Of a stretch of DNA of 64,000 bases, positions 17,610 through 27,618 are shown piece by piece. The stretch covers positions 1 to 64,000 of the forward strand of contig NZ_CAJQNT010000004.1 of the NCBI RefSeq assembly GCF_905479755.1. The letters are read 5' to 3'. The translations under genes were made by a program, and so were the position numbers. Source of the stretch: an uncultured Schumannella sp. GTDB taxonomy: Bacteria > Actinomycetota > Actinomycetes > Actinomycetales > Microbacteriaceae. Numbering within the stretch: the first letter of the stretch is position 1; each line of letters begins with the position of its first letter. Below the pieces are notes generated by a model that saw only the letters and a program-made list of their open reading frames with translations, did no database searches and had not been told where the DNA came from.

Positions 17610-18629
17610 CTAGACCTCCTCGACGTGCGCCACCGAGCGCGAGGTCGCGGTGAAGCCCATCCCCGTGTACAGCCCCAACGCACCGCTCGGGTTCTCGCTG
17701 TCGACGTCGAGCGCAATCCTTTCGTGCCCGGCGGCTCGCGCGGCGCGCATCACCTCGGCGAGTAGCACCGGCGCGACTCCCCGTCGGCGCCAGTCACGCA
17801 CGACACCGACGAGCCCGATGTAGCCGCCGACGTAGCCCTGTCGTGCGAAGTCGTCGGGGTTGACTTCCGTTGTGACGAAGCCGATCACGCGATCGCCGTC
17901 CCACGCCAGCAGGGACAGCTCCGGCGCACGCGTCGGCAGGTTCCAGCCCGACTCCCACTGCTCCGCCGTCGTCGGTTGGCTCCCCCAGTGGTCGCGAAAC
18001 GCGTCGTTCTTGGCCTCGCGCACCGCGTCACGATCCTCGTCGCGCGGAACGGCGAGCCGCAGACCCTCGGGAACCTCGAGGTCGGGGATGGGCTCGGTGA
18101 GGTCCCGTCGAAGCTGCGAGAACCAGCGCACGAGCGGCATGCCGGCGCGTTCGAACAGGCGCGAGGCATCCGGCGCGCGCTCCTCGGTGTACGCCATGAT
18201 CCATCCGGGCATCGCCTCGTCGGAGCCGGCAAGCTGCTGACGCGCCCGCTGGCGCTGCCAGGCGAGCAGCTGACGGCCGAGACCCCGGCCGCGGTGCTCC
18301 GGGTGCACCCCGCCGAACAGGATGGACCGCACGATCGTTTCGGGGTCCGGCGGCGCGAGCACGTGACCAAACGCCACGAACCCGTCGGCGCTCTCGCCGA
18401 TCAGGGTGTCGCGTTTCAGATCGACCCAGGGATGCGCGAACTCCTCGGCGACCTCCTCGAGGGTCTCGACCCATTCCGGATGGTCGGCCGCCGCGAGGGC
18501 GCCGTAAAAGTCGACCACGGCGCGCACGTCGTCGTGCGTCGCGGGGCGCCAGGTGATGCCTGCGCTATCGGCGGGCGGCCGTGGTTCGTCGACCGCCCCG
18601 AGGCGGTCACGCAGCGAACTGCTCGTCAT
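17610..18629 (-). CDS. Tandem GNAT-domain acetyltransferase
   Basis: A 339-residue protein with two GNAT folds. The first (about 25-170) has the acetyl-CoA loop GGVHPEHRGRGLGRQLLAW. The second (about 190-339) has GLVGVVRDWRRRGVAPVLLAE and ends in LDVDSENPSGALGLYTGMGF. This two-domain layout resembles mycothiol synthase (MshD), and many actinobacteria also have relatives of unknown substrate; the sequence does not decide between them. The ATG at 18629 is chosen because TACATT lies 6 nt upstream. Confidence 0.8.
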   Translation of the reverse strand: MTSSSLRDRLGAVDEPRPPADSAGITWRPATHDDVRAVVDFYGALAAADHPEWVETLEEVAEEFAHPWVDLKRDTLIGESADGFVAFGHVLAPPDPETIVRSILFGGVHPEHRGRGLGRQLLAWQRQRARQQLAGSDEAMPGWIMAYTEERAPDASRLFERAGMPLVRWFSQLRRDLTEPIPDLEVPEGLRLAVPRDEDRDAVREAKNDAFRDHWGSQPTTAEQWESGWNLPTRAPELSLLAWDGDRVIGFVTTEVNPDDFARQGYVGGYIGLVGVVRDWRRRGVAPVLLAEVMRAARAAGHERIALDVDSENPSGALGLYTGMGFTATSRSVAHVEEV

Positions 18630-18635
18630 GGCTCG

Positions 18636-18641
18636 AATGTA
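18636..18641 (-). promoter_or_regulatory. -10 box for leaderless GNAT gene
   Basis: Minus-strand TACATT, 6 nt before the ATG at 18629. Confidence 0.5.
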
Positions 18642-18670
18642 CTCGCGCGGCGGTGCCACGGCGAGACAAC

Positions 18671-18696
18671 AATGGGGGCCCCGCGGGGCCCCCATT
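18671..18696 (-). terminator. Terminator after rplQ
   Basis: A perfect palindrome with arms AATGGGGGCCCC / GGGGCCCCCATT, 18 bp beyond the rplQ stop. It ends the secY-to-rplQ transcription unit. Confidence 0.88.
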
Positions 18697-18714
18697 GCGT
18701 GTCGAAACGTTCGA

Positions 18715-19236
18715 CTACTTCTCGTCGCTCTCCGCGGCAGCATCCTCAACGGGCGCGTCCTCGGCGGGAGCATCCGCCGCGGCGGCCTCCTCAACGGGGG
18801 CCTCCTCAACGGGGGCTTCCTCAACGGGCGCCTCCGCCTTGGCGGGCGCGGCCTTCGCCGGCTTGGCCTTCTTGGTGACGGGCTCAAGAACGAGCTCGAT
18901 CACGGCCATCGGCGCGTTGTCGCCCTTGCGGTAGCCGGTCTTCGTGATGCGGGTGTAGCCGCCCTCACGCTCGGCAACGAGCGGCGCGATCTCGGTGAAG
19001 AGCTCGTGCACGACCCCCTTGTCCGAGATGATCGACAGCACGCGACGGCGCGCGTGCAGGTCGCCGCGCTTGGCGAACGTGATGAGACGCTCCGCGAGCG
19101 GACGCAGGCGCTTGGCCTTCGTCTCGGTCGTCTGGATGCTCTTGTGAGTGAAGAGCGCCGCCGCGAGGTTCGCGAGGAGCAGACGCTCGTGGGCGGGTCC
19201 GCCTCCGAGGCGGGGTCCCTTCGTGGGCTTAGGCAT
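18715..19236 (-). CDS. rplQ: Large subunit ribosomal protein bL17
   Basis: A 173-residue L17. The family domain occupies about residues 1-118 ([24 protein letters not shown] through [13 protein letters not shown]). The remaining 55 residues form an Ala/Glu/Pro-rich acidic tail with three APVEE repeats, encoded by near-identical 15-bp units (about 18784-18829). It is the last gene of the alpha operon and lies 48 nt after rpoA. Confidence 0.97.
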   Translation of the reverse strand: MPKPTKGPRLGGGPAHERLLLANLAAALFTHKSIQTTETKAKRLRPLAERLITFAKRGDLHARRRVLSIISDKGVVHELFTEIAPLVAEREGGYTRITKTGYRKGDNAPMAVIELVLEPVTKKAKPAKAAPAKAEAPVEEAPVEEAPVEEAAAADAPAEDAPVEDAAAESDEK

Positions 19237-19284
19237 GTCGTTTTTCCTTGGTTTCCTAGCTCAGAAGCGGCGGGGCGGCCGGCT

Positions 19285-20277
19285 TTAGAGGTTCTCTTCC
19301 TCGTCGTATCCGCCGTAGAAGTGTGCGCCGTCAAAGCCGGGCACGCTGTCCTTGAGCGAAAGGCCCATCTCAACGAGCTTGTCCTTCACCTCATCGACCG
19401 ACTTCTGGCCGAAGTTGCGAATGTTCATCAGCTGCGTCTCGGAGAGCGCCACGAGCTCACTCACCGTGTTGATGCCCTCGCGCTTGAGGCAGTTGTAGCT
19501 GCGCACCGACAGGTCGAGGTCCTCGATCGGCATGCTGAGCTCGCTCGAGAGAACGGCTTCGGCCGGGGCCGGGCCGATCTCGATGCCCTCGGCCGCGGTG
19601 TTCAGCTCGCGAGCGAGGCCGAACAGCTCGGTGAGGGTGCGACCGGCCGACGCGATCGCGTCGCGCGGGCTGATCGCCGGCTTCGTCTCGACGTCGACGA
19701 CCAGGCGGTCGAAGTCGGTGCGCTCACCGGCACGCGTGGCCTCCACGCGGTAGGTGACCTTGAGCACGGGCGAGTAGATCGAGTCGATCGGGATCTGGCC
19801 CGCTTCGCTGAACTCGCTGCGGTTCTGGGTCGCCGAGACGTAGCCGCGGCCGCGCTCGATGGTGAGTTCGAGGTCGAACTTCGCCTTGTCGTTGAGCGTC
19901 GCGATGACGAGCTCGGGGTTGTGGATCTCAACCCCGGCCGGCGCCGAGATGTCGGCGGCCGTGACCTGGCCGGCACCCTGCTTGCGCAGGTACGCCGTGA
20001 TCGGCTCGTCGTGCTCGCTCGAGACGACGAGGTTCTTGATGTTCAGAACGATCTCGACGACGTCTTCCTTCACACCGGGAACGGTGGAGAACTCGTGCTG
20101 GATGCCGTCGAGACGGATGCTCGTGACCGCAGCACCCGGGATCGACGAGAGCAGCGTGCGACGCAGCGAGTTGCCGAGCGTGTAGCCGAAGCCGGGCTCG
20201 AGGGGCTCGATGATGAAGCGCGAACGGAACTCCGAGATGTTCTCCTCGGACAGAGTGGGACGCTGTGCAATCAGCAC
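19285..20277 (-). CDS. rpoA: DNA-directed RNA polymerase subunit alpha
   Basis: A 330-residue alpha subunit that nucleates RNA polymerase assembly. The N-terminal domain has [31 protein letters not shown]. The C-terminal DNA- and activator-binding domain has [22 protein letters not shown]. The start is the GTG at 20277 with AAAGGAAA upstream. The 185-bp gap between rpsK and rpoA holds no gene. Confidence 0.97.
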   Translation of the reverse strand: MLIAQRPTLSEENISEFRSRFIIEPLEPGFGYTLGNSLRRTLLSSIPGAAVTSIRLDGIQHEFSTVPGVKEDVVEIVLNIKNLVVSSEHDEPITAYLRKQGAGQVTAADISAPAGVEIHNPELVIATLNDKAKFDLELTIERGRGYVSATQNRSEFSEAGQIPIDSIYSPVLKVTYRVEATRAGERTDFDRLVVDVETKPAISPRDAIASAGRTLTELFGLARELNTAAEGIEIGPAPAEAVLSSELSMPIEDLDLSVRSYNCLKREGINTVSELVALSETQLMNIRNFGQKSVDEVKDKLVEMGLSLKDSVPGFDGAHFYGGYDEEENL

Positions 20278-20462
20278 GGTGGTGTTTCCTTTCGGCGAGA
20301 GCGTCCGCCATATGACGCTCACGGGAAGACGGCGGGTGGCTGGTCCGCCGGGTTATTGAATTGTCAGAACTGCGCCGCGGTTCCGCGGGTGTGTCGGGTG
20401 CGCTCCGCGCGCGAAGCGCACCCAACCACGCCACGTGACCTTGTCAGCGCGGCGTCTGAGAG

Positions 20463-20861
20463 TTAGACGCGGCGACGCTTCGGCGGACGAACACCGTTGT
20501 GAGCCTGGGGCGTCACATCGTTGATCGTGCCGACCTCGAGGCCCGCCGACTGCAGCGAACGGATCGCGGTCTCGCGACCCGAACCCGGGCCCTTGACGAA
20601 GACGTCGACCTTCTTCATGCCGTTCTCCTGCGCCTTGCGCGCGGCGGCCTCGGCGGCCATCCCGGCCGCGTACGGGGTCGACTTGCGCGAGCCCTTGAAG
20701 CCGACGTCGCCGCCGGAGGCCCAGGCGATGACCGCACCCGAGGGGTCGGTGATCGAGACGATGGTGTTGTTGAACGTCGACTTGATGTGGGCCTGGCCCA
20801 CGGCGATGTTCTTCTTTTCCTTGCGGCGGGGCTTGCGCGCGGCCGACTTCGGGGTAGCCAT
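20463..20861 (-). CDS. rpsK: Small subunit ribosomal protein uS11
   Basis: A 132-residue S11 of the 30S platform. Conserved parts are [56 protein letters not shown] and the C-terminal [11 protein letters not shown]. Its ATG shares one base with the rpsM stop codon (TAATG), so the two are translationally coupled. Confidence 0.98.
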   Translation of the reverse strand: MATPKSAARKPRRKEKKNIAVGQAHIKSTFNNTIVSITDPSGAVIAWASGGDVGFKGSRKSTPYAAGMAAEAAARKAQENGMKKVDVFVKGPGSGRETAIRSLQSAGLEVGTINDVTPQAHNGVRPPKRRRV

Positions 20862-21241
20862 TACTTCTTGCCTGCCTTCTTCTTACCGGCGACGGTGCGC
20901 TTCGGGCCCTTGCGGGTGCGGGCGTTGGTCTTGGTGCGCTGTCCGCGCACGGGAAGGCCGCGACGGTGGCGGATGCCTTCGTACGAGCCGATCTCGACCT
21001 TGCGGCGGATGTCGGCCTGCACCTCGCGGCGCAGGTCACCCTCAACCTTGTAGGTGCCCTCGATGTAGTCGCGAAGGGCGACGAGCTGGTCGTCGGTCAG
21101 ATCCTTCACGCGGATGTCACCGGAGATTCCGGTTTCCTTGAGCGTGGCGAGGGCGCGCGTGCGGCCCACACCGTAGATGTACGTCAGTGCGACCTCCACG
21201 CGCTTTTCGCGCGGGATGTCGACGCCGGCGAGACGTGCCAT
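20861..21241 (-). CDS. rpsM: Small subunit ribosomal protein uS13
   Basis: A 126-residue S13 of the 30S head. It starts [25 protein letters not shown] and contains [22 protein letters not shown]. It ends in the usual Lys-rich tail that contacts tRNA. It lies between rpmJ and rpsK. Confidence 0.98.
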   Translation of the reverse strand: MARLAGVDIPREKRVEVALTYIYGVGRTRALATLKETGISGDIRVKDLTDDQLVALRDYIEGTYKVEGDLRREVQADIRRKVEIGSYEGIRHRRGLPVRGQRTKTNARTRKGPKRTVAGKKKAGKK

Positions 21242-21369
21242 GGTGGCTTCTCCTGGGAGTCATTCGGAGGTGTGACACACCGTCGGTGCCCGGGCCTCCG
21301 ACCCGGGGTGTCCCCTCTTCGCGAGGTTCTGACGGCGCTAGTTCAGATATTCAGTTGTGAAGCTGGCTG

Positions 21370-21486
21370 CTAGCCCTGGCGCTGCTTGTGACGCGGGTTG
21401 GACTTGCAGATGACCATGACGCGACCGTTGCGGCGAATGACCTTGCAGTGGTCGCAGATGGGCTTGACGCTGGGGTTGACCTTCAT
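21370..21486 (-). CDS. rpmJ: Large subunit ribosomal protein bL36
   Basis: A 38-residue L36. It begins [19 protein letters not shown] and ends NPRHKQRQG. The zinc ligands are present (two Cys in CDHC, a third Cys in VICKSN and a His), so this is the zinc-binding form. It lies between infA and rpsM. Confidence 0.97.
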   Translation of the reverse strand: MKVNPSVKPICDHCKVIRRNGRVMVICKSNPRHKQRQG

Positions 21487-21552
21487 TGTTCTCTCTCGCT
21501 GTCATCGTGCACGGACGCCGTCAGGCGCCCGGCCGTTACTTTCCAGCAGTAC

Positions 21553-21774
21553 CTACTTGTAGCGGTAAACGATTCGGCCGCGAGTCAGGTCGTAGGGGCT
21601 CAGCTCTACGATCACTCGATCCTCGGGGAGGATACGAATGTAGTGCTGACGCATCTTGCCCGAAATGTGGGCGAGAACCTTGTGTCCGTTGCTCAGCTCA
21701 ACGCGAAACATCGCGTTGGGAAGAGCTTCGACCACCGATCCCTCGATCTCGATGACTCCGTCTTTCTTGGCCAT
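21553..21774 (-). CDS. infA: Translation initiation factor IF-1
   Basis: A 73-residue OB-fold protein that binds the 30S A site. The whole family pattern is visible: [64 protein letters not shown] and YRYK. GAGAGG lies just upstream of the ATG. Confidence 0.98.
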   Translation of the reverse strand: MAKKDGVIEIEGSVVEALPNAMFRVELSNGHKVLAHISGKMRQHYIRILPEDRVIVELSPYDLTRGRIVYRYK

Positions 21775-21862
21775 AACCTCTCAAGCGCTCACGTGTGTAC
21801 TACTGGTCGTGCGGTGGATGGGTGATGCAGGCACGCCCGAAGGCACACGGCACCAAAGATCG

Positions 21863-21868
21863 AGCCTA
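21863..21868 (-). promoter_or_regulatory. Possible -10 box upstream of infA
   Basis: Minus-strand TAGGCT in the 155-bp adk-infA gap; no convincing -35 box. It may start a separate infA transcript within the secY-rplQ unit. Confidence 0.3.
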
Positions 21869-21929
21869 GCCCATTCGGGGCGGTTTCGCCACACGCCGAC
21901 ACGGATGCCGGGCGCAGCGGGGTTGTGCG

Positions 21930-22514
21930 CTACGCCGCGCCCAGATCGCGCGCGTCGAGCGCGGCGAAGATGCGGGCGGTGACGTCGTCGATCTCGCCGA
22001 GCCCGTCGACCTCGATCAGCAGACCGCGCTCGTGGAACATCTCGAGCAACGGCGCCGTCTCGCGCTGGTACACCTCTTGGCGGTGACGGATGGCCTCTTC
22101 CGAGTCATCCACGCGACCCTGCTCGACCGAGCGCTGGCGCAACCGCCGGACGACCTCTTCCTGGTCGGCGGCAAGCCGCACGACGCCGTCGAGGGCGTGA
22201 CCGTGCGAGGCCAGTAGCTCGTCGAGGTAGCGCACCTGGTCGGGAGTGCGCGGGTAGCCGTCGAGCAGGAACCCGCCCTGGGCATCCGCCTCGTTGAGTC
22301 GATCGGTGACGAGGGCGTTGGTGAGCGAGTCCGGAACGTAGTCACCGGAGTCGACGATCGCCTTCACCTGCTTGCCGAGTTCGGTCTCGTTCGCGATGTT
22401 GAACCGGAAGATGTCGCCCGTCGAAATGGTCGGGATCCGGTACTTCTCCGCAATGCGCGCCGCCTGAGTACCCTTGCCGGCCCCCGGGGGGCCGACGATC
22501 AGCAATCGGGTCAC
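21930..22514 (-). CDS. adk: Adenylate kinase
   Basis: A 194-residue kinase interconverting ATP + AMP and 2 ADP. The P-loop is [24 protein letters not shown] and [11 protein letters not shown] follow. The lid segment is the short form without zinc cysteines. The GTG start overlaps the secY stop by 4 nt (GTGA). Confidence 0.97.
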   Translation of the reverse strand: MTRLLIVGPPGAGKGTQAARIAEKYRIPTISTGDIFRFNIANETELGKQVKAIVDSGDYVPDSLTNALVTDRLNEADAQGGFLLDGYPRTPDQVRYLDELLASHGHALDGVVRLAADQEEVVRRLRQRSVEQGRVDDSEEAIRHRQEVYQRETAPLLEMFHERGLLIEVDGLGEIDDVTARIFAALDARDLGAA

Positions 22515-23833
22515 TTCAACAGCCCCTCATAGTGGCGCTGCTGAAGCTGCGAGTCGATCTGCTTGACCGTCTCGAGGCCGACACCGACCATGATCAGGAT
22601 GCTCGTGCCACCGAACGGGAAGTTCTGGTTGGCGCCCACGAGCACGAGCGCGATAAGCGGGATCAGGGCAACGAGACCGAGGTAGACGGAGCCCGGCAGC
22701 GTGACGCGCGTCAGCACGTAGTCGAGGTACTCCGCGGTCGGACGACCGGCGCGGATGCCGGGGATGAACCCGCCGTACTTCTTCATGTTGTCGGCGACCT
22801 CGTCCGGGTTGAACGTGATCGCGACGTAGAAGTAGGTGAACCCGACGATGAGCAGGAAGTACGTGAGCATGTACAGCGGGTGGTCCCCCGCGGTCAGCGT
22901 GTCGGAGATCCAGCTCACCCAGGCGGCGGGCGCTTCGCCCGAGGCCGGCTGGTTGAACTGAGCGATGAGCGCCGGGAGGTACAGCAACGACGAGGCGAAG
23001 ATGACCGGGACGACGCCCGCCATGTTGACCTTGATCGGGATGTACGTGTTGTTGCCGCCGTAGGTGCGTCGACCGACCATGCGCTTCGCGTACTGCACCG
23101 GGATCCGTCGCTGCGACTGCTCGACGAAGATGACCGCCACCATGATGAGCACGCCGATGGCAAGCACCAGGATGAAGATCTCGATGCCCTTGGTCGTCGC
23201 GATGACGCCGAGCGAGGTCGGGAAGGTCGCCGCGATCGAGGTGAAGATCAGCAGCGACATGCCGTTGCCGATGCCGCGCTCGGTGACGAGCTCACCCATC
23301 CACATGATGACGCCGGTGCCGGCGGTCATCGTGATGACCATGAGCAGAATCGCGTACCAGGCGTCGTTCGCGATGAGGTCGGAGCACTCCGCGACCGACC
23401 CCGTCGGGAACAGCGCACCCGAGCGTGCGACCGTGATGAGGGTGGTCGACTGCAGAACGCCGAGCGCGATCGTCAGGTAGCGCGTGTACTGCGTGAGCTT
23501 CGCCTGGCCCGACTGGCCCTCCTTGTAGAGGGTGTCGAAGTGGGGGATGACCACGCGCAGCAGCTGCACGATGATCGACGCCGTGATGTACGGCATGATT
23601 CCGAGCGCAAAGATCGACAGCTGCAGGAGAGCCCCGCCGCTGAACAGGTTGACCAGGTCGTACAGGCTCCCCGCGGTGGAGTTCCCCGCAAGACAGGCTT
23701 GGACGTTCTCGAACTGCACGAACGGCGCTGGGATGAACGACCCCAGGCGGAAGAGCGCGACGATGCCGAGTGTGAACCCGATTTTGCGACGCAGGTCGGG
23801 CGTGCGGAAGATCCGCGCGACGGCACTGAACAC
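22511..23833 (-). CDS. secY: Preprotein translocase subunit SecY
   Basis: A 440-residue, ten-helix channel protein. It opens [31 protein letters not shown], has the conserved [16 protein letters not shown], and carries the cytosolic loop [16 protein letters not shown] that contacts the ribosome or SecA. The GTG start has GGAGGCGTC upstream. A terminator separates it from rplO, so secY and adk start a new transcription unit rather than ending the spc operon. Confidence 0.97.
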   Translation of the reverse strand: MFSAVARIFRTPDLRRKIGFTLGIVALFRLGSFIPAPFVQFENVQACLAGNSTAGSLYDLVNLFSGGALLQLSIFALGIMPYITASIIVQLLRVVIPHFDTLYKEGQSGQAKLTQYTRYLTIALGVLQSTTLITVARSGALFPTGSVAECSDLIANDAWYAILLMVITMTAGTGVIMWMGELVTERGIGNGMSLLIFTSIAATFPTSLGVIATTKGIEIFILVLAIGVLIMVAVIFVEQSQRRIPVQYAKRMVGRRTYGGNNTYIPIKVNMAGVVPVIFASSLLYLPALIAQFNQPASGEAPAAWVSWISDTLTAGDHPLYMLTYFLLIVGFTYFYVAITFNPDEVADNMKKYGGFIPGIRAGRPTAEYLDYVLTRVTLPGSVYLGLVALIPLIALVLVGANQNFPFGGTSILIMVGVGLETVKQIDSQLQQRHYEGLLK

Positions 23834-23881
23834 GACGCCTCCAGAAGTTTTTGGGACAGTGCGACCTTACCCGGTCGCAGA

Positions 23882-23914
23882 GACGGCGGCTCCCCACATC
23901 GGGGAGCCGCCGTC
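23882..23914 (-). terminator. Terminator after rplO, before secY
   Basis: Perfect 14-bp stem GACGGCGGCTCCCC / GGGGAGCCGCCGTC with a 5-nt loop, 5 bp beyond the rplO stop codon. It lies between two gene blocks that are one operon in many bacteria. Confidence 0.88.
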
Positions 23915-23919
23915 AGAAA

Positions 23920-24705
23920 CTACTTGACCGAACCGCCGGCGGCGACGATCTTCTGCTCCGCGGAGCTCGAGACCTTGTCAACCGACACGTTCAACTTGAC
24001 GGCGATGTCGCCGCCACCGAGGACCTTGACCTTCTCGTTCTTGCGAACGGCGCCCTTGGCCACGAGGTCGACGACGGTCACGTCGCCGCCCTTCGGGTAG
24101 AGCTCGGCAAGCTTCTCGAGGTTGACGACCTGGTACTCGACGCGGAACGGGTTCTTGAACCCGCGCAGCTTCGGCGCACGCATGATCGAGTTGAGGTTTC
24201 CGCCCTCGAGCCCGGCCGCCACCTGGTAGCGAGCCTTCGTGCCCTTGGTTCCGCGGCCCGCGGTCTTACCCTTCGAGCCCTCACCGCGACCCACGCGAGT
24301 CTTGGCCTTCTTGGCACCCGCCGCCGGGCGGAGGTGGTGCGCCTTGAGGATCTGCGGGCGCGCCTCGGAGGGCGCCGCAGCCTTCTTGGCGGCCGGCTTC
24401 GCGGCGGCCTTCGCCGCCGGAGCCTTCTCGGCCGGAGCCGACTCAGCAGCGGCCGGAGCCTTGGCAGCCGTCGACTTGGCCGGAGCCTTCTTCGCGGGCG
24501 CCTTCTCGGCGGCCGGCTTGTCGGCAGCGGCCTTGGCCGGAGCCTTGGCAGCCGTCGACTTCGCAGCCGTCGTCTTAGCCGGAGCCTTCTTGGCCGGAGC
24601 CTTCTCGGCGGCCGGCTTGTCGGCAGCGGCCTTCGCCGGAGCCTTCTTCGCCGGAGCCTTCTTGGGAGCCGCCGCAGCGGTCTCCTTCTTGTCTTCCTCA
24701 GCCAT
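23920..24705 (-). CDS. rplO: Large subunit ribosomal protein uL15 with long Lys/Ala/Pro-rich N-terminal extension
   Basis: A 261-residue protein. The L15 family part starts near residue 117 ([30 protein letters not shown]) and reaches the C-terminus ([21 protein letters not shown]). The first 115 residues are an added low-complexity, histone-H1-like region made of [19 protein letters not shown] and similar blocks. Residues 22-44 and 55-77 are identical, a 33-codon internal duplication. Typical L15 is about 145-150 residues. The ATG overlaps the rpmD stop (TAATG). The extension may be disordered and bind rRNA or DNA; that is inference. Confidence 0.95.
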   Translation of the reverse strand: MAEEDKKETAAAAPKKAPAKKAPAKAAADKPAAEKAPAKKAPAKTTAAKSTAAKAPAKAAADKPAAEKAPAKKAPAKSTAAKAPAAAESAPAEKAPAAKAAAKPAAKKAAAPSEARPQILKAHHLRPAAGAKKAKTRVGRGEGSKGKTAGRGTKGTKARYQVAAGLEGGNLNSIMRAPKLRGFKNPFRVEYQVVNLEKLAELYPKGGDVTVVDLVAKGAVRKNEKVKVLGGGDIAVKLNVSVDKVSSSAEQKIVAAGGSVK

Positions 24706-24890
24706 TAGTCAATCTCCTCGACCTTCACGAGGTGGGCGACCGTGCGGACGTAGCCGCGGTTGGCCTGGGTGTCCTCACGCACGACGACGTCGCCGATGCG
24801 CTTGAGGCCCAAGCTCCGCAGCGTGTCGCGCTGGTTCTGCTTCTCGCTGATAACGGACTTGATCTGGGTCACCTTGAGGCGCGCAGCCAT
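24705..24890 (-). CDS. rpmD: Large subunit ribosomal protein uL30
   Basis: A 61-residue L30. It begins [20 protein letters not shown], continues [21 protein letters not shown] and ends [13 protein letters not shown]. Two adjacent ATGs (24893 and 24890) overlap the rpsE stop; the second gives the usual length. It is short and lies between rpsE and rplO, coupled to both. Confidence 0.95.
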   Translation of the reverse strand: MAARLKVTQIKSVISEKQNQRDTLRSLGLKRIGDVVVREDTQANRGYVRTVAHLVKVEEID

Positions 24891-25609
24891 CATGAACCTG
24901 CCTTTGCACTTGCCGCGGCCCGAGCGTCGGCCTCGGCGCGCACGAGGCGCTCCGGGGCAACGGCTTCGAAGTCGAGGCCACGACGTGCGGCGACGGCACG
25001 CGGCTCTTCGAGCTGCTGCAGCGCCGCGACGGTCGCGTGAACGATGTTGATCGTGTTCGACGAGCCGAGCGACTTGCTCAGGACGTCGTGGATACCGGCG
25101 CACTCGAGCACCGCGCGAACCGGACCACCGGCGATAACACCGGTACCGGGGCCCGCGGGACGCAGCAGCACGACACCGGCAGCGGCCTCACCCTGCACCG
25201 GGTGCGGGATGGTGGCGCCGGTACGCGGAACGCGGAAGAAGTTCTTCTTCGCCTCCTCGACACCCTTGCTGATCGCGAGCGGCACTTCGCGCGCCTTGCC
25301 GTAGCCGACGCCGACCATGCCGTTGCCGTCACCCACGACGACGAGCGCCGTGAAGCTGAAGCGACGGCCGCCCTTGACGACCTTCGACACGCGGTTGATC
25401 GTCACGACGCGCTCGAGGAACTGGCTCTCCTCGCGGCCGCCACGTGCTCCGCGGTCGTTGCGCGGGCTGCGCTCACGGCCGCCGCGACGAGCCTCGCGAG
25501 GCTCGGTCGACGGCGCCGTGCCGGCGGCCGTCTCCACGACCTTGCCAGCGGCGACAGTCGTGTCGTCGGTTGCGTTGATCTTGTCCTGGTTTTCCGTAGC
25601 CTCGGTCAC
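24890..25609 (-). CDS. rpsE: Small subunit ribosomal protein uS5
   Basis: A 239-residue S5. The dsRBD-like core starts near residue 63 ([23 protein letters not shown]). It contains [25 protein letters not shown] and [26 protein letters not shown]. The first 62 residues form a charged, disordered-looking extension ([20 protein letters not shown]). The start overlaps the rplR stop by 4 nt. Confidence 0.97.
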   Translation of the reverse strand: MTEATENQDKINATDDTTVAAGKVVETAAGTAPSTEPREARRGGRERSPRNDRGARGGREESQFLERVVTINRVSKVVKGGRRFSFTALVVVGDGNGMVGVGYGKAREVPLAISKGVEEAKKNFFRVPRTGATIPHPVQGEAAAGVVLLRPAGPGTGVIAGGPVRAVLECAGIHDVLSKSLGSSNTINIVHATVAALQQLEEPRAVAARRGLDFEAVAPERLVRAEADARAAASAKAGS

Positions 25610-25980
25610 AGCTCCAGCCCTCCCTCGCGAGCGCCCTCGGCGATCGCGGCCACGCGTCCTGCGTAGCGGTTGCCACCGCGGTCGAACACGACCGCGGCAA
25701 TGCCGGCCTTCTTGGCACGTTCGGCGACGAGTTCGCCGACCTTGCGGGCCTTTGCGGTCTTGTCGCCATCGAAGGCGCGCAGGTCAGCTTCGAGAGTCGA
25801 AGCCGACGCCACGGTGTGGCCCTTGCTGTCATCCACGACCTGCACGAAGACGTGACGGGCCGAGCGGGTGACGACGAGTCGCGGACGCTCTTCCGTGCCG
25901 ACGATGCGCTTGCGCACACGGGTATGACGACGGGCGCGCTGCGCGGACTTCGAATCCGAACGCTTGACGATTCCAGCCAT
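25606..25980 (-). CDS. rplR: Large subunit ribosomal protein uL18
   Basis: A 124-residue L18, a 5S rRNA binder of the central protuberance. Conserved parts are [40 protein letters not shown] and [30 protein letters not shown]. The ATG at 25980 is chosen; a GTG two codons upstream at 25986 overlaps the rplF stop and is also possible. Confidence 0.96.
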   Translation of the reverse strand: MAGIVKRSDSKSAQRARRHTRVRKRIVGTEERPRLVVTRSARHVFVQVVDDSKGHTVASASTLEADLRAFDGDKTAKARKVGELVAERAKKAGIAAVVFDRGGNRYAGRVAAIAEGAREGGLEL

Positions 25981-25982
25981 GA

Positions 25983-26519
25983 TCACTTACCACTCTTTCC
26001 GGCCTTGCGACGAACAACCTCGCCGGCGTAACGCACACCCTTGCCCTTGTAGGGCTCGGGCTTGCGCAGCTTGCGAATGTTCGCCGCGACCTCGCCAACG
26101 GCTTGCTTATCGATGCCCTTGACGGTCAGCTTGTTGTTGCCCTCGACCTCGAACGAGATGCCGGCGGGCGGGTCCACGGTGATCGAGTGCGAGTAGCCGA
26201 GAGCGAACTCGACCGAGCTGCCCTTCGACGCCACGCGGTAACCGGTGCCGACGACCTCGAGGCTCTTGGAGTAGCCCTCGGTCACGCCGACGATCTGGTT
26301 GGCGATCAGCGTGCGGGTGAGCCCGTGCAGCGAACGCGACTCGCGCTCGTCGTCCGGACGGGTGACGAGCACCTGACCCTCTTCGAGCTTGACCTCGATC
26401 GGGCTCTTGACGGTGAGCGACAGCTCGCCCTTCGGTCCCTTGACGGCGACGGCCTGGCCGTCGATCGTCACGGTCACGCCGGCGGGCACGTCGATGGGAA
26501 GACGTCCAATACGCGACAT
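25983..26519 (-). CDS. rplF: Large subunit ribosomal protein uL6
   Basis: A 178-residue L6 with two related halves: [20 protein letters not shown] at the start, and the second-half motif [18 protein letters not shown] visible as [18 protein letters not shown]. It binds 23S rRNA near the factor-binding site. It lies 6 nt downstream of rpsH. Confidence 0.97.
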   Translation of the reverse strand: MSRIGRLPIDVPAGVTVTIDGQAVAVKGPKGELSLTVKSPIEVKLEEGQVLVTRPDDERESRSLHGLTRTLIANQIVGVTEGYSKSLEVVGTGYRVASKGSSVEFALGYSHSITVDPPAGISFEVEGNNKLTVKGIDKQAVGEVAANIRKLRKPEPYKGKGVRYAGEVVRRKAGKSGK

Positions 26520-26525
26520 GTCAGA

Positions 26526-26924
26526 TCACCACACGTAGGCGAGGACTTCCCCACCCACGCCCTTCTTGGTCGCCTCGCGGTCCGTGAGGAGCCCCGAGGA
26601 GGTGGACAGGATGGCCACGCCGAGTCCGCCGAGGACGTGAGGGATCTCCGTCGACTTGGCGTACACGCGAAGGCCAGGCTTCGACACGCGCTTGATGCCC
26701 GCGATCGACCGCTCGCGGTTGGGGCCGTACTTGAGGTCGATCGTGAGCGTCGAGCCCACGCGTGCCTCTTCGACCTTCCAACCGGCGATGTAGCCCTCCT
26801 TCTGGAGGATCTCGGCGATGTGGGTCTTGAGCTTGCTGTTCGGCAGCGAAACCGTGTCGTGGTACGCACGGTTCGCGTTGCGCAGACGGGTCAGCATGTC
26901 CGCGACCGGGTCTGTCATCGTCAT
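26526..26924 (-). CDS. rpsH: Small subunit ribosomal protein uS8
   Basis: A 132-residue S8. It begins [23 protein letters not shown] and ends [36 protein letters not shown], the family's RNA-binding C-terminus. AAGGAAA lies 8 nt upstream of the ATG at 26924. The gap to rplE is 109 nt and does not contain rpsN. Confidence 0.97.
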   Translation of the reverse strand: MTMTDPVADMLTRLRNANRAYHDTVSLPNSKLKTHIAEILQKEGYIAGWKVEEARVGSTLTIDLKYGPNRERSIAGIKRVSKPGLRVYAKSTEIPHVLGGLGVAILSTSSGLLTDREATKKGVGGEVLAYVW

Positions 26925-27033
26925 GGTGTGTGTTTCCTTCGTTCAGCCGGTTTCGACATCCGCTAGCTCCTCAAGAGCACTGACCGGATGCCGACCTGGT
27001 TGATGGTCGGCGGGGCGGTTGCCCCGTCGGGTG
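26925..27033 (-). other. rplE-rpsH gap lacking rpsN, with hairpins and a degenerate repeat
   Basis: A 109-bp stretch where many bacteria carry the 61-codon rpsN. It is too short for that gene. It has stems CGGGGC-AACC-GCCCCG and GCCGACC-N8-GGTCGGC (minus-strand reading). The segment 26947-26987 starts CCGGTTTCGAC and ends ACTGACCGG, partly resembling the GGTTTCGATA..TACTCAACC repeats at the window start. Confidence 0.5.
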
Positions 27034-27618
27034 TTACTGGGCGTTCTCCGCCGACTTGAACGGGAAGCCGAGCGCGCGCAGCAGGGCGCGACCCTCGTCA
27101 TCCGTCTTGGCGGTGGTGACGACCGTGATGTCGAATCCGCGGACGCGGTCGATCTTGTCCTGATCGATCTCGTGGAACATGCTCTGCTCCGAGAGACCGA
27201 AGGTGTAGTTGCCGTTGCCGTCGAACTGCTTGGGGCTGAGGCCACGGAAGTCGCGGATGCGCGGAAGCGCGAGCGACAGCAGACGGTCCAGGAACTCCCA
27301 GGCGCGGTCGCCGCGCAGCGTCACGTGGGCGCCGATCGGCATGCCCTCACGCAGCTTGAACTGCGCGATGGACTTGCGCGCCAGCGTCACCTGCGGCTTC
27401 TGGCCCGTGATGAGCGTGAGGTCCTTGATGGCCCCCTCGATCACCTTCGAGTCGCGCGCAGCTTCACCGACGCCGGTGTTCACCACGATCTTGACAAGAC
27501 CAGGAACCTGGTGCGGGTTGGTGTACCCGAACTCTTCGCTGAGAGTCTTGACAATCTCGGTGCGGTACTTCGACTTGAGTCGGGGCTGGATTGTGCCAGC
27601 CTCAGTCGTCGCGGCCAT
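27034..27618 (-). CDS. rplE: Large subunit ribosomal protein uL5
   Basis: A 194-residue L5, a 5S rRNA binder. Conserved parts are [62 protein letters not shown] and [25 protein letters not shown]. Its ATG shares a base with the rplX stop. Confidence 0.97.
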   Translation of the reverse strand: MAATTEAGTIQPRLKSKYRTEIVKTLSEEFGYTNPHQVPGLVKIVVNTGVGEAARDSKVIEGAIKDLTLITGQKPQVTLARKSIAQFKLREGMPIGAHVTLRGDRAWEFLDRLLSLALPRIRDFRGLSPKQFDGNGNYTFGLSEQSMFHEIDQDKIDRVRGFDITVVTTAKTDDEGRALLRALGFPFKSAENAQ

